From assembly GCA_003640385.1 (NCBI GenBank), contig RCAB01000102.1, positions 62,001 to 126,000 on the forward strand: a DNA stretch of 64,000 nucleotides, written 5' to 3'. This document shows, piece by piece, positions 12,037-29,395 of this stretch. This stretch comes from Setaria digitata. Its lineage: Eukaryota; Nematoda; Chromadorea; Rhabditida; Setariidae. The notes below the pieces were generated by a model that worked only from the letters and a program-made list of their open reading frames with translations, was not told where the DNA came from and did not search any database. Within the stretch, counting starts at the first letter, position 1, and each line of letters opens with the position of its first letter. The translations under genes were made by a program, and so were the position numbers.

Positions 12037-12536
12037 AGATGAGGCAAATAATTGCAAGGAGTCACGTGGCTCCACTCTGGCAGTTCTTTGCACCAAGCCT
12101 TTGTCACTGTCAGCCACTGTCTATAGGAGCGAGTGAAGGGCGGATTTTATTTTTGATAAAGTTCGTGCATACATGTCTCCTTGAACACATTGAACTTCGT
12201 CTTTCTCTTCTGGGAGGACTGAGAGGACCGCTTTCCCGCGATGTAAAGAGGCGGGGGTATGGGGAGTTGCGTACTTAGAGCGATGACAATAGCAAATAAT
12301 TGAAGATGTGGTTGGTGGTTTCCATGAGTTACAGTCGGAAGTGTTAATGTTAACGAATGGGGACCACGTGGTTTTTCTTCAGTTGGGACTTCGGGACCTT
12401 CGTGTTTTGTTATTTCCTCTGATATAATAATATATTCGGTGTTTTAATTGTTAGTACAAGTAGATGTGTTCTCATTTCTTACTCCTTTTGATATTAATTA
12501 AGAATAAGCGTACGTCTCCAGATCATATTACAAGTA
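12037..12536 (+). promoter_or_regulatory. Upstream region of NKAP with two CACGTG boxes
   Basis: This region is less AT-rich than its surroundings. It holds two perfect E-box palindromes, CACGTG at 12063-12068 (context GTCACGTGGC) and at 12365-12370 (context CCACGTGG). In C. elegans this core is bound by bHLH factors such as the MML/MXL group and HLH-30. Use here is inference. Confidence 0.4.
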
Positions 12537-15506
<2,970 letters not shown>

Positions 15507-17822
15507 TGACTGTACGCCCGCTTTTGCTATTCGTTGCATTAATTTACTATCTTTCAGTCAATGGCTTTTGCAAAATAACTTACATTGTTAATGCCATGTA
15601 ATATTGATTTTTTTCTTTTTTTGTCATCGCATTGTTTTGGCTTACACATAGGAATAACAGTCTTTCTTTGCCCCACTTTTTCAGTATCAAGTCTAAAAGC
15701 ACTCCCCCTTCTTGAATTGACAAATACATCCTTTCACTATTAGCAGTAAGCAGTTGTACGGATTCATTGAGCACAGTGCAGAGAAAAGGGAGAGTAAAGA
15801 AACAGTGTTGTCTTTGTTTTTGCCATATGACTGACTCGAGGAGCAAAATATTGCTGCTTCTTTTGATTACGAATAGAAGGTTAAACACCGTTTCCACTCA
15901 TTGCTGTTTTGTTCTCATTTGTTTAAAAACACTTTGTTTATTTATCTTTGATTAAAATTCGTGGAAGCATTTCGACTAATGTTTGACGGCATTCATTGCC
16001 CCTTTGCAACAACACCTGTCCTATCTACACATTACCAAATTACCGCGCCATTACTTCCAGCATTTTTCATCCTTTTGGCCATTGAAATTGAAGAAAAGCG
16101 CATTTGTATCTGGTCGTTATAAGCAAAGCTTCTTATCATAAGCTTTTTGTCATATAGCCGGAGGAAATTTAAGTGATTAAAACCAATACCAAAGTTCCTC
16201 TTTTTACATTATCCGGCTTTATACAAGCTTTATCAAGTCTATTCTCAATTTTCATGAAAATTTTCACACAACTATGTATTTTTATTAAGTAGCGTTCAAG
16301 CTGCTGGCTTAGTCTTTCGACTCTTCAGCTGTTCCACATTATTTTTTGAGCAGTAAATCTCAATACATGTAGCCGGTAGATGCCCAAGGAGATAGTATGA
16401 AACAATTTAGAACAATATAAGGAAAATTAAGTGTTGGTATGATTGCAATTCTTGAGCAGCAACTGTAACGCACGAGACCGCGTTGGTGTACATTTTGTCA
16501 GAATTTCTTGCATTAGTGGTATTTCTTAGCAAGAACAGATCTCAATCAATTTGTTCTGAGCTTTTCACTCTGTTCAAACTTAGCCATACCAGACAAGAAA
16601 GCAACTTCAAAGAACGGGGATGCTGCACACAAGTTGCATCTTTGCATTGTTTCTTCAAGACTATTTTTATCACTGTCTGTGCAGACAGTGATTGATATTA
16701 ACATTGATATCGCTGACCGAATGCGGAAATCGATCGTTCGAATTAATTACTCACGCAGTGCAAAAGTTAATCGGTTCCAGTCATCAAAATTTCTGAGGTG
16801 AAAAAAAGTAGAAAATGTACAAGCGTGTGAATTCAATTAGGTTGAAACGTGATGAACTATTAAGAGGGAACGTTACGTCACGAATAAGTGAAGTGTGACC
16901 TAGACTGACTCTTAACAATTTGTTACAAACTAAGCAGCGGAAGCTAGTCACAATGTTTTTTTTTTTTCTACATCTCTCCTTCGCTTGTGGCATTGCAATG
17001 GATATTTACGATGATAATAATGATAGCAATGATGATGGTGATAATAATAATGATACCTATAGCAAGCAAAATGTCTTCCTCATCCACTCCATCCCCACAG
17101 CTATTAGTTCTATTACAAATCATTTCTCTCATTTCGCTTTTCGAGTGTTTTTATCATTCCCCAAAATAAATTATCAGATTTAAGATATTTGACAATTTCA
17201 AGTGTGTAGAAGACACAGCTGCTGTTAAATTTGATCTGAAACTGAATTGATCGCCCATATGGCAATAGGCTAATTGTTCATCTGACGGAGCAATATGGAC
17301 TTCGTCTTAATGTGGTCTTTCGCAGAAACTTTCTCTAAATTAAAAATATGCAAGGCAGTGTTGTTGTTTCAGTATTTTATCATAGCAGGAGATTTTCAAT
17401 CAGTTCTGTTACTTATCATTTTTATCATTCCAAAAGCTTTGCGGTTGCAAATTTAAAGTTTAAAGACAGAACTTCAAACATTTCAAGAGGAAGAGATACT
17501 TTTGTGACTTGTTACTTTTTAAGCACAACAGCTCTGTCAGTTAATTCCAAATTCTTTTAATTTTCCACTCGATACATGAATTCATAAAGTTAGTTTCCCA
17601 TGATCATATCTTGAACTACCAGAAAGATTTGTTACTTATAAACTGTATCAAGCATATCCTTGCCATTTCGTTTATTGAAGTCTTTTCAAAAAAATGTGTG
17701 TAGGAAAAGTGTAAATATTTTTTTTATAATTAAAATTCCAGCAAAATCTCACTTATCATAAGCTGAAACTGATCCGATCATTTTGACGGCTAATTCTCAT
17801 TAAAAGATTTGTTTTGCAGTAA
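15507..17822. other. Intergenic region with no gene seen
   Basis: No open frame here shows domains or splice partners. A 105-codon minus-strand frame at 15897-15580 is hydrophobic and unremarkable. A GAT/AAT-rich low-complexity patch lies at about 17008-17055. A good acceptor (gttttgcag) at 17811-17819, just before the ATG at 17823, could be a spliced-leader trans-splice site for the next gene. Confidence 0.4.
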
Positions 17823-20800
17823 ATGGAGAAATTAGATGAATTCCATCCTCGCAAGAGTTTGAGAACTGAAATTCATCACATAGCTACCTTTCTCTTCTCT
17901 TGCGCAATTTTTTGTAAAAGCAGTTATTGCAATTTCTTTACAGCTCAAGCTCAACATATGAATTTATCAGTAACGGTCCTTGATGAGGTAACACCAACTA
18001 CAGCACGCGAGGAAGCCGTCGTCGTCGACCCTGATGTCGCATCTACCTCTGCGCAACCGATGCCTAAAAAGGTTAAGCGTCTAATGCTGCATTATGAAAG
18101 ATCTGAACTGGTTAAAGGAAGGAGCAGTGGATATCATAGCAATCTTTTTTACGTTTTTTTAAATGTTGTAGATCACATTCAAACTTATAACTTGCCAACT
18201 AATCTGTCGAAATATTATAACTCATTATTGGAGGAACTATTAGTCTAATCAAAATTCTACCTGTAGATGAATGCAGCAGGAATTAATATAGAACTGAAAC
18301 GCAAAAGAGTAAAATTTGTCATTTCAGGGCATTTTGAAACCATCCTCATCACATGGAAATTTTCCTCGTAAGGGTGTTGTAGAACGAAACGTATCTGGAC
18401 AACTGTTCCAATCTAAGCAATCTTCTGATCAGTTTTCCGATCGACCCACGACAAAAATCCCAAAATTAACTCTGACCTGGTCTGAAAAAAATGCAGGTAC
18501 AAATAACCTAAAAGCAATAATTTAATTCACGTTTCGATAAAATATGTGATGTTCAGGAAATATCAGGCTGATATGGAGTGAGCTAAATAAATGCGATAAT
18601 CTTCTGCTTTCTCGACGCAGCAAATGAAATTTATTTTAAGCGAAATATCGCTTAAAATAAATTTTCTATTTAAAAAAAAAAAGATTTATTGCAGAAAAAA
18701 CAACTGAGCTTTAATTAATTGAAAAAAAAAGTGATTGCATTTTATTTTTTAGTAATTAAAATATTTTAAAAATATCAAACACACTTTCTAAAATAAAGAA
18801 TTACTGATGTAATCACAAATGAAATAAATAAACATCAGGACTAAATGATAACTTCTCTATTGGTCATGTGTCTGTGAATCGTCCACTCATTGCAGTGACC
18901 ATTTATGGTGACACAACATCTGATGAGGCCACAACCGAAACGGACGATATCCAAATTCCCGTGATCGTTCCACTCTCAGCTGCTCAGCACTTGCAACCAT
19001 CTAGACCAACTGTTAGGCTAAATGGTAACAACTGATGATTGAACTCAACATCAAAATTAACAAATCAAGAACTAAAACTAGCCAACTATTAGGAATAAAC
19101 GTCAGCATTCATGCTAATTAGTGAAATACTATTTAGTTCTGCAAAATTGTGCCATTGCAATGCTGTCATCTATAATACCTGTGACAACCACAGTTTTAAA
19201 GAAATACCTTATAAAAATTGCAGCAAAGATTCCTTTCAATACACATGCAATAGGCGATTCAGAACGACAAACAGCGATTCTGTGCGACGATGAAGAAAAT
19301 GAAGAGGAGATGAAGCCCGAAGAAGATGAAATTCAGCGTGAGGATGAAGATGAAGCTGTTGAAGCTGAGGATGATCAGCTGCTTGATAATGAGCTCCACT
19401 CAACTGCAACTATTGGTAACTCTCATATCGCGGGAAAATGGTGGTTCGGTAAAAGCACCAAGTAATATTTATCTTACCAGTAACTTATTTACCTTGAATA
19501 TATGATGTTGAATGAGCAGTGATAATAAGCTTAGTAGCTCTGTGTTGAAGTGATAAGTTTTCCTAAAATAGTCCAAAAGTATATTTTGTTCTTTTCATTT
19601 GCAACATTTTTTCTTTGCTCTCAGTTGGAAAAAATTTCAATTTCATATATTTTATTCATGTCTTTATTTAGAAACATTCCACATTGTGCTAAATGGGGTT
19701 GTAGTCATAATCATCATGATAAGGAGTCTACTGATAATGGTAGTAAATATTTGACCCCAACACAACAACGCTTCAAAGAAATTCATCATCTCAGGAAACA
19801 GCTAAAGTTTGCACTTCTTTTTTCAGGCAAATTTTAAATTAATGGTGCTTTGTTTTTAATTCTTGAAAGTTTTTCTTTCACTCCTGTATTCAATGATGTA
19901 GCCCAAAAATTCAGTTGAAACAATAAACCGATGAGCTTTTGCTTAGTTTGGTGTCCGTGGATCTCTTTATTTTTGCAATTTAGTACTTATAATCTCAAGT
20001 TATGAATTCATGAACATCAAACTGTATTATTTTTTTATGAAAGCCGCCTACACATAGCAATGATAAGCTGACGACTTAATCTTCAATCTAGAACAACACT
20101 TCGAAAACTGATGAGTTTAAGTCCAATTTACAAATTATATTATGAAATTACTGAACTAGTAATCATTCATTGGAAATCTCATAATCACCAAAAATCTCAG
20201 GCTAGCACTGAGTCAGTTGGAAGACAAAGATATACACCTGAATGAACTACGTGAGCAATTACGCAACTTGGAATCGGTGGTTAATTCCAACAACAGCATA
20301 AACGGAGAACATCAACTTGTGCTACAAAATAAAGAGTTAGCTGAAGATTATGAACGTGAAAAACAGAAACTTATCGATAAGCATGAGGTGGGTAATTTTG
20401 ATCGAAATGAAACTAAAGTAAGAAATCAATTTCAATAGAATCACTTTAATACTGGAACCATATTATTAAGGGCTTCTTTTGAATGATTATATCTTAAAAT
20501 GCACTCATGAACAAATGCAATTTTGTCAATATTTTCTAATTCATTTATATTTTGTGAATATTGAAAACGTCAAATAAAACTTGAATACTTTCGTGATAAA
20601 TTAATTTAGATCCGTGTGCGACAACTGATTCAAGAAGCAGTTGATGCACGAGCTGAAATGACGAAATTACAAATGGCATTGAAGCAGTTAGAGAAAGTGA
20701 AAGCTGAAGTCAAAGTTAAGGATGCGGAGACTATGACAGAACCGGCTGATGAGATATTAGATTCCATACATCCAGAGCCACCACGAATATCATCCTCATT

Positions 20801-23800
20801 CCCTCCTTCACCTCAGGTTTCTTCGTGAAACCGCCATTACTTTTTAATTATGAATATTTAAGAATCTGAGTTTGAACCAGAAATTTACATAAGCAAAGAA
20901 ACGGAAGTAATAAGTTTTGCAGATGGAACAAGCTCCTGATTCTCGATTTATGCAAATTCCACGGGATTTACTTCTTCAGTTGCAGGTTACCTATTGGAAT
21001 TAATATAAAATACTGTCGTTCTGTTAATAAGACAATGCTCCTTATCTAACTGCTTGATGACTACTTTGCAACAGAAAAATCATTTTAGATTCCAAGTTCT
21101 GAAAGCTTTCAAGTGGGCTGCTTAATGCTGTAAACATGAGGTCTTTTTGGTCTCAAAAATTGGCTAATCTAACTAATATTGCTCTTTTCTAATTCTGTTT
21201 ATCAGTGTCTGAAAGAAATTTAGGCCTACGGAAATGAGGCAATGGTATGGAGAACCAAAGCTGTTCAACTGGAAATAGTACTGAAAGATCAGTTACTCAA
21301 ATCACAGCAAGGCATTTCACCTGAGTTAGAAAGGTGTCGCATTGAAAATGAACGTTTGCGAATGTATATTAAGTATGTGTGATATTTTCACTCGATTAAA
21401 ACAGTTGGTTTATTAGCTTCACTGACATTTTCTCTTAAGTTAGTTAAATCGAGGCATAACTTTACAGTACTTTTATCTTATTATATTTGCACAATATTGT
21501 TGGAAGTCTTTATTTTCAAAAATAAACAATTTTTTCATCTGGTGGTATAACTCTGCTTAACATTCGATGGGATTATTTACAAGTGCTTTTTTTATTTTCT
21601 TACTCTCAAATATTTGATGAATTTAAATCCATTTTGATTCTTAGATTTTGAATAACTTTTTCTTTTTCTTTTTGCAGAAATATAGAAGGGAATGGATCGA
21701 ATCAAGTAATGACTGATTCAGGGTTTGAAGCAAGTGTGAACGCTACTTTATCAACAACTATCAGCGACTGTTACTCTCAGCAATGTGTTGAACTGAAGAG
21801 GAAACTGATGGAGGAAAATCATCGCCTTCTTGAAAAGGTTTCATTTTTCCAACAGAATCAAGGTTGTATAAAACAGAAACAGTAAACGTTGGAGAAAAGT
21901 TTATTCACAGTCTCTTTTAGATTGAAGAACGAACGTTGCGTTTACATGACTATGAAGAAGACATGAACTTGCTACGTAATACTATCCGTTCGATGGAAGA
22001 AAAAAACCAGAAAAATTTTTTGGCAATGGAACAAATGTCGAAGGAAATTGAGGAAAGAACTGCAGAAGTGCAAGCTGCTAATATTGCTGTTGTGAGACTC
22101 CAAGTTAGCTCTCCAAATTACTTTTTAAATTTTTTGAAACTTTTCATATAGTTGAAATTGAGCAATCTGAATTTACGTTTAATTATATTCCTTTCAGTTT
22201 TTTTGGTATAGTTTAATTAGTTTAGTTCCAGAACTTCAACTAAATTCATCAGTAGTGTCAGACATTGCACTGTGAACACTTCATAGTTTGAATCGTATTT
22301 TGTTTTTTCCACTTGAATCGTGGAGTAAACGCCGAGAAGAAATAGTATAAGTGAGAGTAATCGGAGGTTTTGGTAAAAATTGCAATCATTTTCTATTTGT
22401 TTTGGTGCAGAGCGAAGTAGCAGTAAGGACAAAAGCCATTTGTTACTTGGAAGAGCGCCATCAAGTTTATCGTAATGCAATTTTGGAACATCACCTGGTT
22501 ATAAAGGATGAATCAACTGCCGATTGGGAACGTGGCTTCTCGGATCCACGTTATGTTGTTAATGTTTCAAAACGTGTACAAACTGATCTCACTCAAGAAA
22601 CACTGAGAAACAACGAAGTCAATTTTATCAGTCTTTCGGATAAACTAAAGGTATGTCAAATTCTCTTAAATCTTTTTTCTCAAAAAGAAAAAAGAAAAAT
22701 TACATAAGTAAATGAGACAGACGTATAATGGAGCATTAGCTTCATTTTTGCTGTTCAGTTGAGCATAGAATGGAACATTGGATACTGCTTGGGGTACTTC
22801 TGATCAAATCATTTCTCAGCTAAGCAGATTTTAATCTTTTCGGAATGTAGCACTGTTTCATATCTTTTCGAGATTACAATAGATTTGGTATAGTTCAACA
22901 AACTTCCATAATCAATTTAGATTCTCGAAAAAGAGTTTTCATCAAAGGAAAATAACATGTTGGAGCGTTTTCAAGAAATCGAAAAAGACCTACTGGCCAA
23001 AAGTTCTTTGGTCAGTTCATTAACAAGTCAATTGGAGGAAGCAGATCGAGAAGCAGCACGTTCCTCAGAATTACATCAGAAAGAGAGAGATGTGTTCCAA
23101 GTGAAAATGTATGAACTTGGATTAATTGCGGAAAATGTGCCGGTGTTGCAATTCGAGATTGAGAAGCTTCAGCAGGTTGTATTAAAAGCCTAAATTTCTC
23201 TGGGTTAGATGAATGAAATTTTAAAGTTAATTTTATTAATTAGCTGCGTGAGTAAGCTCTTACTACTATTTTAGGAGCGTAATTTATTAGAATACCAGCT
23301 TAAAAATGCAAAAGAGGAATATGATGCTGGATTGGACATGGCGTTGGCTGAATCACTGAAGAAATACCAGCAACAGAGTAATTATTGGGCTGAAAAAATA
23401 TCAGCTGTGAATGCGAATAATGAATCGCTTCGAGTATACTTTAAAACTAGTAGTCATTCTCTTTTCAAGTTTTCTTCCCACGTTTATTTTGCCAAATTGC
23501 ATACGAGGAATCTTAAAATATCATTTAAATCTACTAGTGATTAATCATTTCAGTCATTAATTAGCATTGATTTCTTTAGTTTTAAATTAATATCTTCATT
23601 CATTAAATCAAAAAAGTTATCAGCTGTTACCTTTCAGAATGAAAATATCGCTCTTAAGCGTTCAATTGAAGAGCTAAAGTTACGTACGCAAGTCCAGAAG
23701 GCTGATATGGCGAAAAGGCTTACGTCAAGTATTGACCATGTATCTTACCTCAAGAAACAAGCAAGTTTTTCTGATTTCAGTTTGATTTCCACTACGGGTT

Positions 23801-26800
23801 AAAAATTTAGATCTCGAAATTAGTCATAGTTGAAAAACTTTACTTTCAAGAGTTGAAATTTAATTTGACACAGCATCTTAGTGAACAACAATGTCAGAAG
23901 GTTGAAGACGAACAAATATACTCAAGCATTAGAATCGCTTTATTCAGATAAAAATTTAGTCTACCAGAATTTAATTAGTCTTTTTCCTATAGTGAAATGG
24001 CTTTTTATTGTGAAAAGTTCTGGCAGAGTTTTAGACAAAAAGATAAGCATAAGCACGTGTAGGACGAAACTGAATGTTAGAGAAAATGTTTTTTCGATTG
24101 AGCGAAGTTCTGACTTATAAAACATCTGAAAATTTTAGCTGAATCGAAATACGCGTGACGTTCAAGTGGATGTGCATCCACGTGTTGTCAGCAAATACGT
24201 TGCATGTCGACCAAATGCACGACATAAAACAACTGACATCGAAAAGGGTGACCTCTTCGATGAGGTAGAAGAAAGGTTGAAGCTTTGTCAAGGTGAATTA
24301 AACACTACTCGTCGGCAGGTCGCAGTACTGCAACAGAAACTGGTTGATTCTGTACAAACTAAGGTTCATCACTTCCAAATTCTCTTCACGATAACGTAAG
24401 CAAAACTGTTCTGCTCCAGTTTAGGAATGATTAAGTTTTCTCTTTCAATAGTTGAAGACATCTTACTCTGTATGTTTTCTGAAGGCAAAATAGTAGCTGA
24501 GAGTCACATTAAAACCTTTCAAGAGACACTTACACTGTTGCCTTCTCGACTTGTCCTATTACACAAAATCACTCACGAAATACTGGAATGTATTTTATTC
24601 AGATAGACGATATCTCGCCGAATGAGAAATTTGCTCCAATGAAAATTTTGACAACGGATAAAGAATTGAACTCTTCAGTAATTATGAATAGTGAGACCAT
24701 GCTTGATAGTTTACGCGAGCAGGTTGAGGAACTGGAAAAACAAAATCGAGATTTGGGAGTGCAGTTGCTTGGAGCGGAAACAGAAAAACAAAATTTGATA
24801 GACAGCCAGCAACAGCAAATCTCGCAACATATTTCAGAATTCAATATTTTCCGCAAAGAATTAGACCAAGTGAATTTGTTATTTATATTAAACTAAGTGC
24901 TTTGTGACAAGATTGTGCCATTGAAATTAAGGCATCCATTAAATTATTTTATTGCAGCAAGCTTCATTCTGCACAGTCTTAAAATTCAGCTAATTATTGT
25001 TAATTATTGGACGAACATTTTCATGTCCATTTTTCATTTTTTACAAATTAGATTAGACCTAGCTGAATGAGAAAAGATTTTGAAGTACAACTAATTCTGC
25101 TTTCTTGAATTCTTTGAAATTACTTAAATAACAATAATTTGCAGGAATTGGGACGTTACGAAAATGAACGACAACGAATGAAAGCGCATATCGCAGTTTT
25201 AGAGAAAATCAAACTGGAGCGCGATAGACTGTTTGAAATTTTGAAAGATACAACAGTTCTTGATGGGAAATGCAGCAATTATCCATATTCTCATGCCAGG
25301 TAAACTAATGATTAGTGAAAAAATAAAAATAAAAATTGATTAGTAGAAGGATCCTAATTGGTTCTTCCTTAGCTAAGTTGAATGACTCACATTTCAACAA
25401 TTTCTAGTTATAATAGAAATCGGTGCTATATTCATTTTGTCATAACTATCTCCCGTTTGCTTGTGATTGTTTATGAATATTTCTTAACAAACAAATATTT
25501 TCAGCTTCTTTTCCGCTCAAGCTCAACAAAATTTAGTCGTTTCCACCTATGATCCCAGAAAAACTCCAACGGTTCAAGAAAAGAGCATAAAAAGGCTAGT
25601 ATTTTGTTCATGTAAAGTGCATTATTGTCGCACCTATTTTAAGGTAAATAAACTAGTGTCGCCTTTCTAGAACTTTCTTTTTAACAAATTTGAACTACAC
25701 AATGATATAAATAATTAATATTTTGTCGGTATAGCATTTTTTGAAAATATCGGCTTACATGAAGTCTTATTCTCGCATAAACTTAACAAATAATCGAACA
25801 ATTTATATGTGAAACAGAAACGCGCATAAATTTCTGTACTTTTGCTTATTGTTCAGTTTGGTCCCCTAGAAATTTAACATTTCTTTTTTCAAATTGTGCA
25901 TCTATTTCTTTTTACACACTTTAATTTTTAGATGCTTCTTAAAATTTCCACTTTTAGGTGGTTGTCAGTGCCGCATTTGATCAGGATGTCAACTGTAGGA
26001 TCATCTTCGATCGAAATGGCATCTTTACGTGAACGGAATTCTATCCTTGCTGGTGATAATGTTCGTCTCAACAGAGAATTAATTGCTTTGAAACATTCTG
26101 TTGAATCCTCAAAGCGTGACAGTACGTCGCATCCGCACAGCAAAAATGAGACTGTCGCATCGCAGAAGCTGTCAACTGTTAACGAACGTTCTCCTACTTT
26201 TGATTTGGCTGCGAATTTGATGCAAGTAAATTCATTAACTAATTAGTCTCCATCAGATTTCAAAATGATGTGTCTCGAGTTCAAAAAATGTCTTTTCTCA
26301 AAGTTAGTGCTGTAGTGCTGTATGACTTTGATTCGACACATTTTGCTTGCCAAATGTTTTATTTAACAAATTTCTAGTTCTTTTGGTTTTCCTTAACTCA
26401 TCTATCCAATTAAATTAAAATTGCGTCTTTTTCAGGTACAGGAAGACCTTGAAAATGTTATCATGCAAATTGATAACTCTGTGATTACAAGTGATGCTGA
26501 AAATAATGGATGCCTGAGCAAATGTTCTTTAAATGTGCATATCTTCTTGGACTTGGAAATCTAAAATTTTTAGCAGAAAAATTTGATGAAGAAGCTTTGC
26601 TTACTTCTTTCCTAAAATCCAACATAGATATAAATATAAATATATATTTAGATATAAACCCTTCATAAACATAAATGGATTCCTTCTAAAATAAACGTTA
26701 GAACAAACAATCAGTAGCAAGACTTCATGCTACACGTTGAAAACGATCGCGAAAAAAAAAGAAATCATTCATGATTGTTGTAAAGCTATCATTCAGAGTT

Positions 26801-29395
26801 GTGTTGTTGAACAAAAGTTCTTTATTTAAAAAAGTAGCATAACTTGTTACTTTTTCAGCTAGAAGAACAAAATCCATCATCTTCGAGAATAACGGAGCTT
26901 GAACAGTTGAAAATTGCTCTGAAAAAGTCAAAAGAGCAACAAAAAGCTCTTAAGGAGCAACTGGACCGAGTAACACTTGATTTCCAAGATGCATGCCGTG
27001 AGCTTGATCTCTACAAACACGAACCTCGTGATGATGCACTTAAATATTCACGTGATATCCGACTACCAAGAAGCAGAAGTTTTGATGAAATTGGACGAGC
27101 TACAGTTGATTTGGATGAGTATCTTAGGTAAAGTATGACGGTTTACGTTATTTTCATGCTCCTAAACACAAGTTTAATGCTTAAATTTTAGTTCTCTAGG
27201 AGATTTAAAAGTTCGAAGTTTTTGACATCGATGTCTTTAAAAAATGTGCATTTATTGCTATCGGTTATTCAAGGTGGAAAGAGAAGGCTGGTACGATGTT
27301 CCGTGAACTGAACAGAATCCGTAAAGAATACCATACCTGTGATGGTGAGCGCCGTGAATTACGTATGCAACTGGTAATGTTGCGTGGTGAACTTGGCTTA
27401 GCTCAGTGTCAAGTTGCCGAAATGCTGTCTAATCAGCGGCGGAAACAAGGCCGATCGATGTCGAATATTTCTGCAGCGAGCGTGAACTGTGGATCGTCAT
27501 CCACTCTGGCTAAGAGGGAAAAAATTAAGTCTGTAAGTTACTTGCATCCATTTAATATCACATTAAAAGTTCACTATTATTTATAATTACCAGCACACCA
27601 ATAAATATTGAAGTGCTGACATGTGTGACACACTGCTGATTATCAGAAATGGTGGAAAGTTGCTATCATTTTCTAGTGCAAAGGATTGAAGAAAGAGCTT
27701 AAAAATAGACCAGATCAGCAAATATTAATATTACTGAAATATACTTTATTCGCAATTTTTGATAAACTTCTGTCGCTCATGCATATAAATATCTGCTTGT
27801 TTAATTAAACAAATTATTCCAAGTTCGACAAGTCTTATCATTTATATTATAGAGACTGTTGCAAGGTAGACGTCCCAGTGAATTTTGGGATGCAGTGGAT
27901 TCAACATCCGGAATTTTCTTTACGGCTTGTACTTCAGTCTCGTCTCTTAACGATGGATTATTTTCCATAAGCGAGCCTGAACTAGTTACTAGCAGGTGAC
28001 TTTATTTTATTTCGTCATTTTTTTGTAACTTTGGAATCATCTCCCATTTTTGTCTTTTTCTATCTACTCTTATATTGATACTATTCAGTAAAATTCACAT
28101 ATCAAGTAGGTTTCCGGTGTAAATCATAATCTACTATGGGTTTCTACAAACATTTTGTAACTTGGTAAAGAGTTTTCAGTTGAACACATTTCAAAGATCT
28201 GTTGCAACAAGTAATGGCTATCTAATTAGTTAAATTTAACTTCTAGGTTTGAGGATGTTCGCAAATATCGTTTCTGTAGTTGCGTCCATCGTGATTTCTG
28301 TCTTTCACCAGCTCATTGTCAAGATTCTCGTCGATCATCATCAGCACATTATGAAGGAACACAGCGAACTCTGCAGGAGCACGATGAAAGCATTAAAGAA
28401 GCAGACCAAATGCAAATAACTTCATTACGTGAAACTGAACATCAACAAAAGGACATCAGTGACAAGGTAGCTCGAAAAGTGAATGAAGACGATATTTATC
28501 TGATGATTTATTTCTATGATTAATTTTTGTTAAAAATTTTTTTTTCTAAAATTCACGATTTAAGAGAATTGGTTCAGGCCAAATAAACTGAAAGAGAAAC
28601 TTAACTAAGCACTGATTGAAAATGAAGCATCAGTGCATGTTGGAACTGTAATATGAAGTTTACACGAAAGTAATGCATTGAATAAATGAGTCGTCGCAAG
28701 TGGAATTACAGTTTCGCATTTTATAATTTTTAAGACAAGTCTCTTCAGGATTGCTGGAAGACGCATTCAGAATCGAAGTTGTCGTCATGTTTCCCCGAAG
28801 GGCAAACTTCGAAGGATAAACAGAAATTGGAAATCCTGGAAAAACAAATCAAAGAAAAGAGAAAGAAGCAAACAATGATGAAAGAGGTTGTATGAATTTG
28901 TTTTAGAAAACCGTACCTGCGTTTTGTTTACTTCAAGTTCCAAGCAGAAGTATATTTCACAGAAGATCTTGTAGAAAATAATATATATATTTTTATATAC
29001 AATGTTTTTTGAACCTAAATTTAGAAAACAGACAGATTTATTTGCTTAACGAATCTTCTGGAAAGGATGAAAATGACTGAATTGCTTCTGTTAATTATGA
29101 ATGTCCAGTTGATTCTTTAACTATCAGTGTGAATTGAAAAATTTTTCTCGAACAAAATCAATACCTAATGAAATGAAAGATACCTTTTCAGCTGTTCATC
29201 TTTGTCGACTGACATAAATGAAGTGATGTGTTAAATAGTATGATAAATAATTATTTCCAGCCTACTAGACAATATGACTATGATGCACGGATTTCAATAC
29301 CTTCGCAAGAAAACGAAACATTCGCAAGGAATATTGACGAAATGGCAATAAAAAATCAGAAAATATATTCGAAAACATTCAAGAAAGACACATGA
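17823..29395 (+). CDS. Large multi-exon coiled-coil scaffold protein, family not identified
   Basis: I do not recognise the family with confidence. Twenty-seven exons can be joined in phase (first 17823-18110, then 18328-18496, 18896-19024, 19224-19461, 19672-19806, 20201-20387, 20610-20816, on to 28749-28886 and 29261-29395) for about 1,650 residues. The N-terminus is low-complexity with an acidic block (EEENEEEMKPEEDE type, exon 4). Exon 5 holds a Cys/His cluster (HCAKWGCSHNHHDKE) followed by LTPTQQRFKEIHHLRKQLK, which looks like a conserved family core. Long heptad-rich coiled coils run through exons 6-23. A second Cys/His patch lies near the end (FCSCVHRDFCLSPAHC). No motor, membrane or enzymatic domain is seen. 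A cytoskeletal or centrosomal scaffold role is inference; quick-to-court-type coiled-coil proteins are one candidate relation. The true start may instead be the ATG at about 17958 (MNLSVTVLDE). Confidence 0.75.

Noticed and set aside
11839..12117. Minus-strand Trp/Arg/Cys repeat frame across the minisatellite
   Set aside because: The open frame is forced by the 21-base period and has no independent evidence of coding.
16987..17169. Met/Ile-rich frame over a GAT/AAT repeat
   Set aside because: The low-complexity composition explains the open frame. There is no signal or domain, and an overlapping frame in another phase is also open.
23881..24120. 79-codon plus-strand frame between two coiled-coil exons
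   Set aside because: It lies within an intron bounded by in-phase exons, and its composition does not match the heptad pattern of its neighbours.
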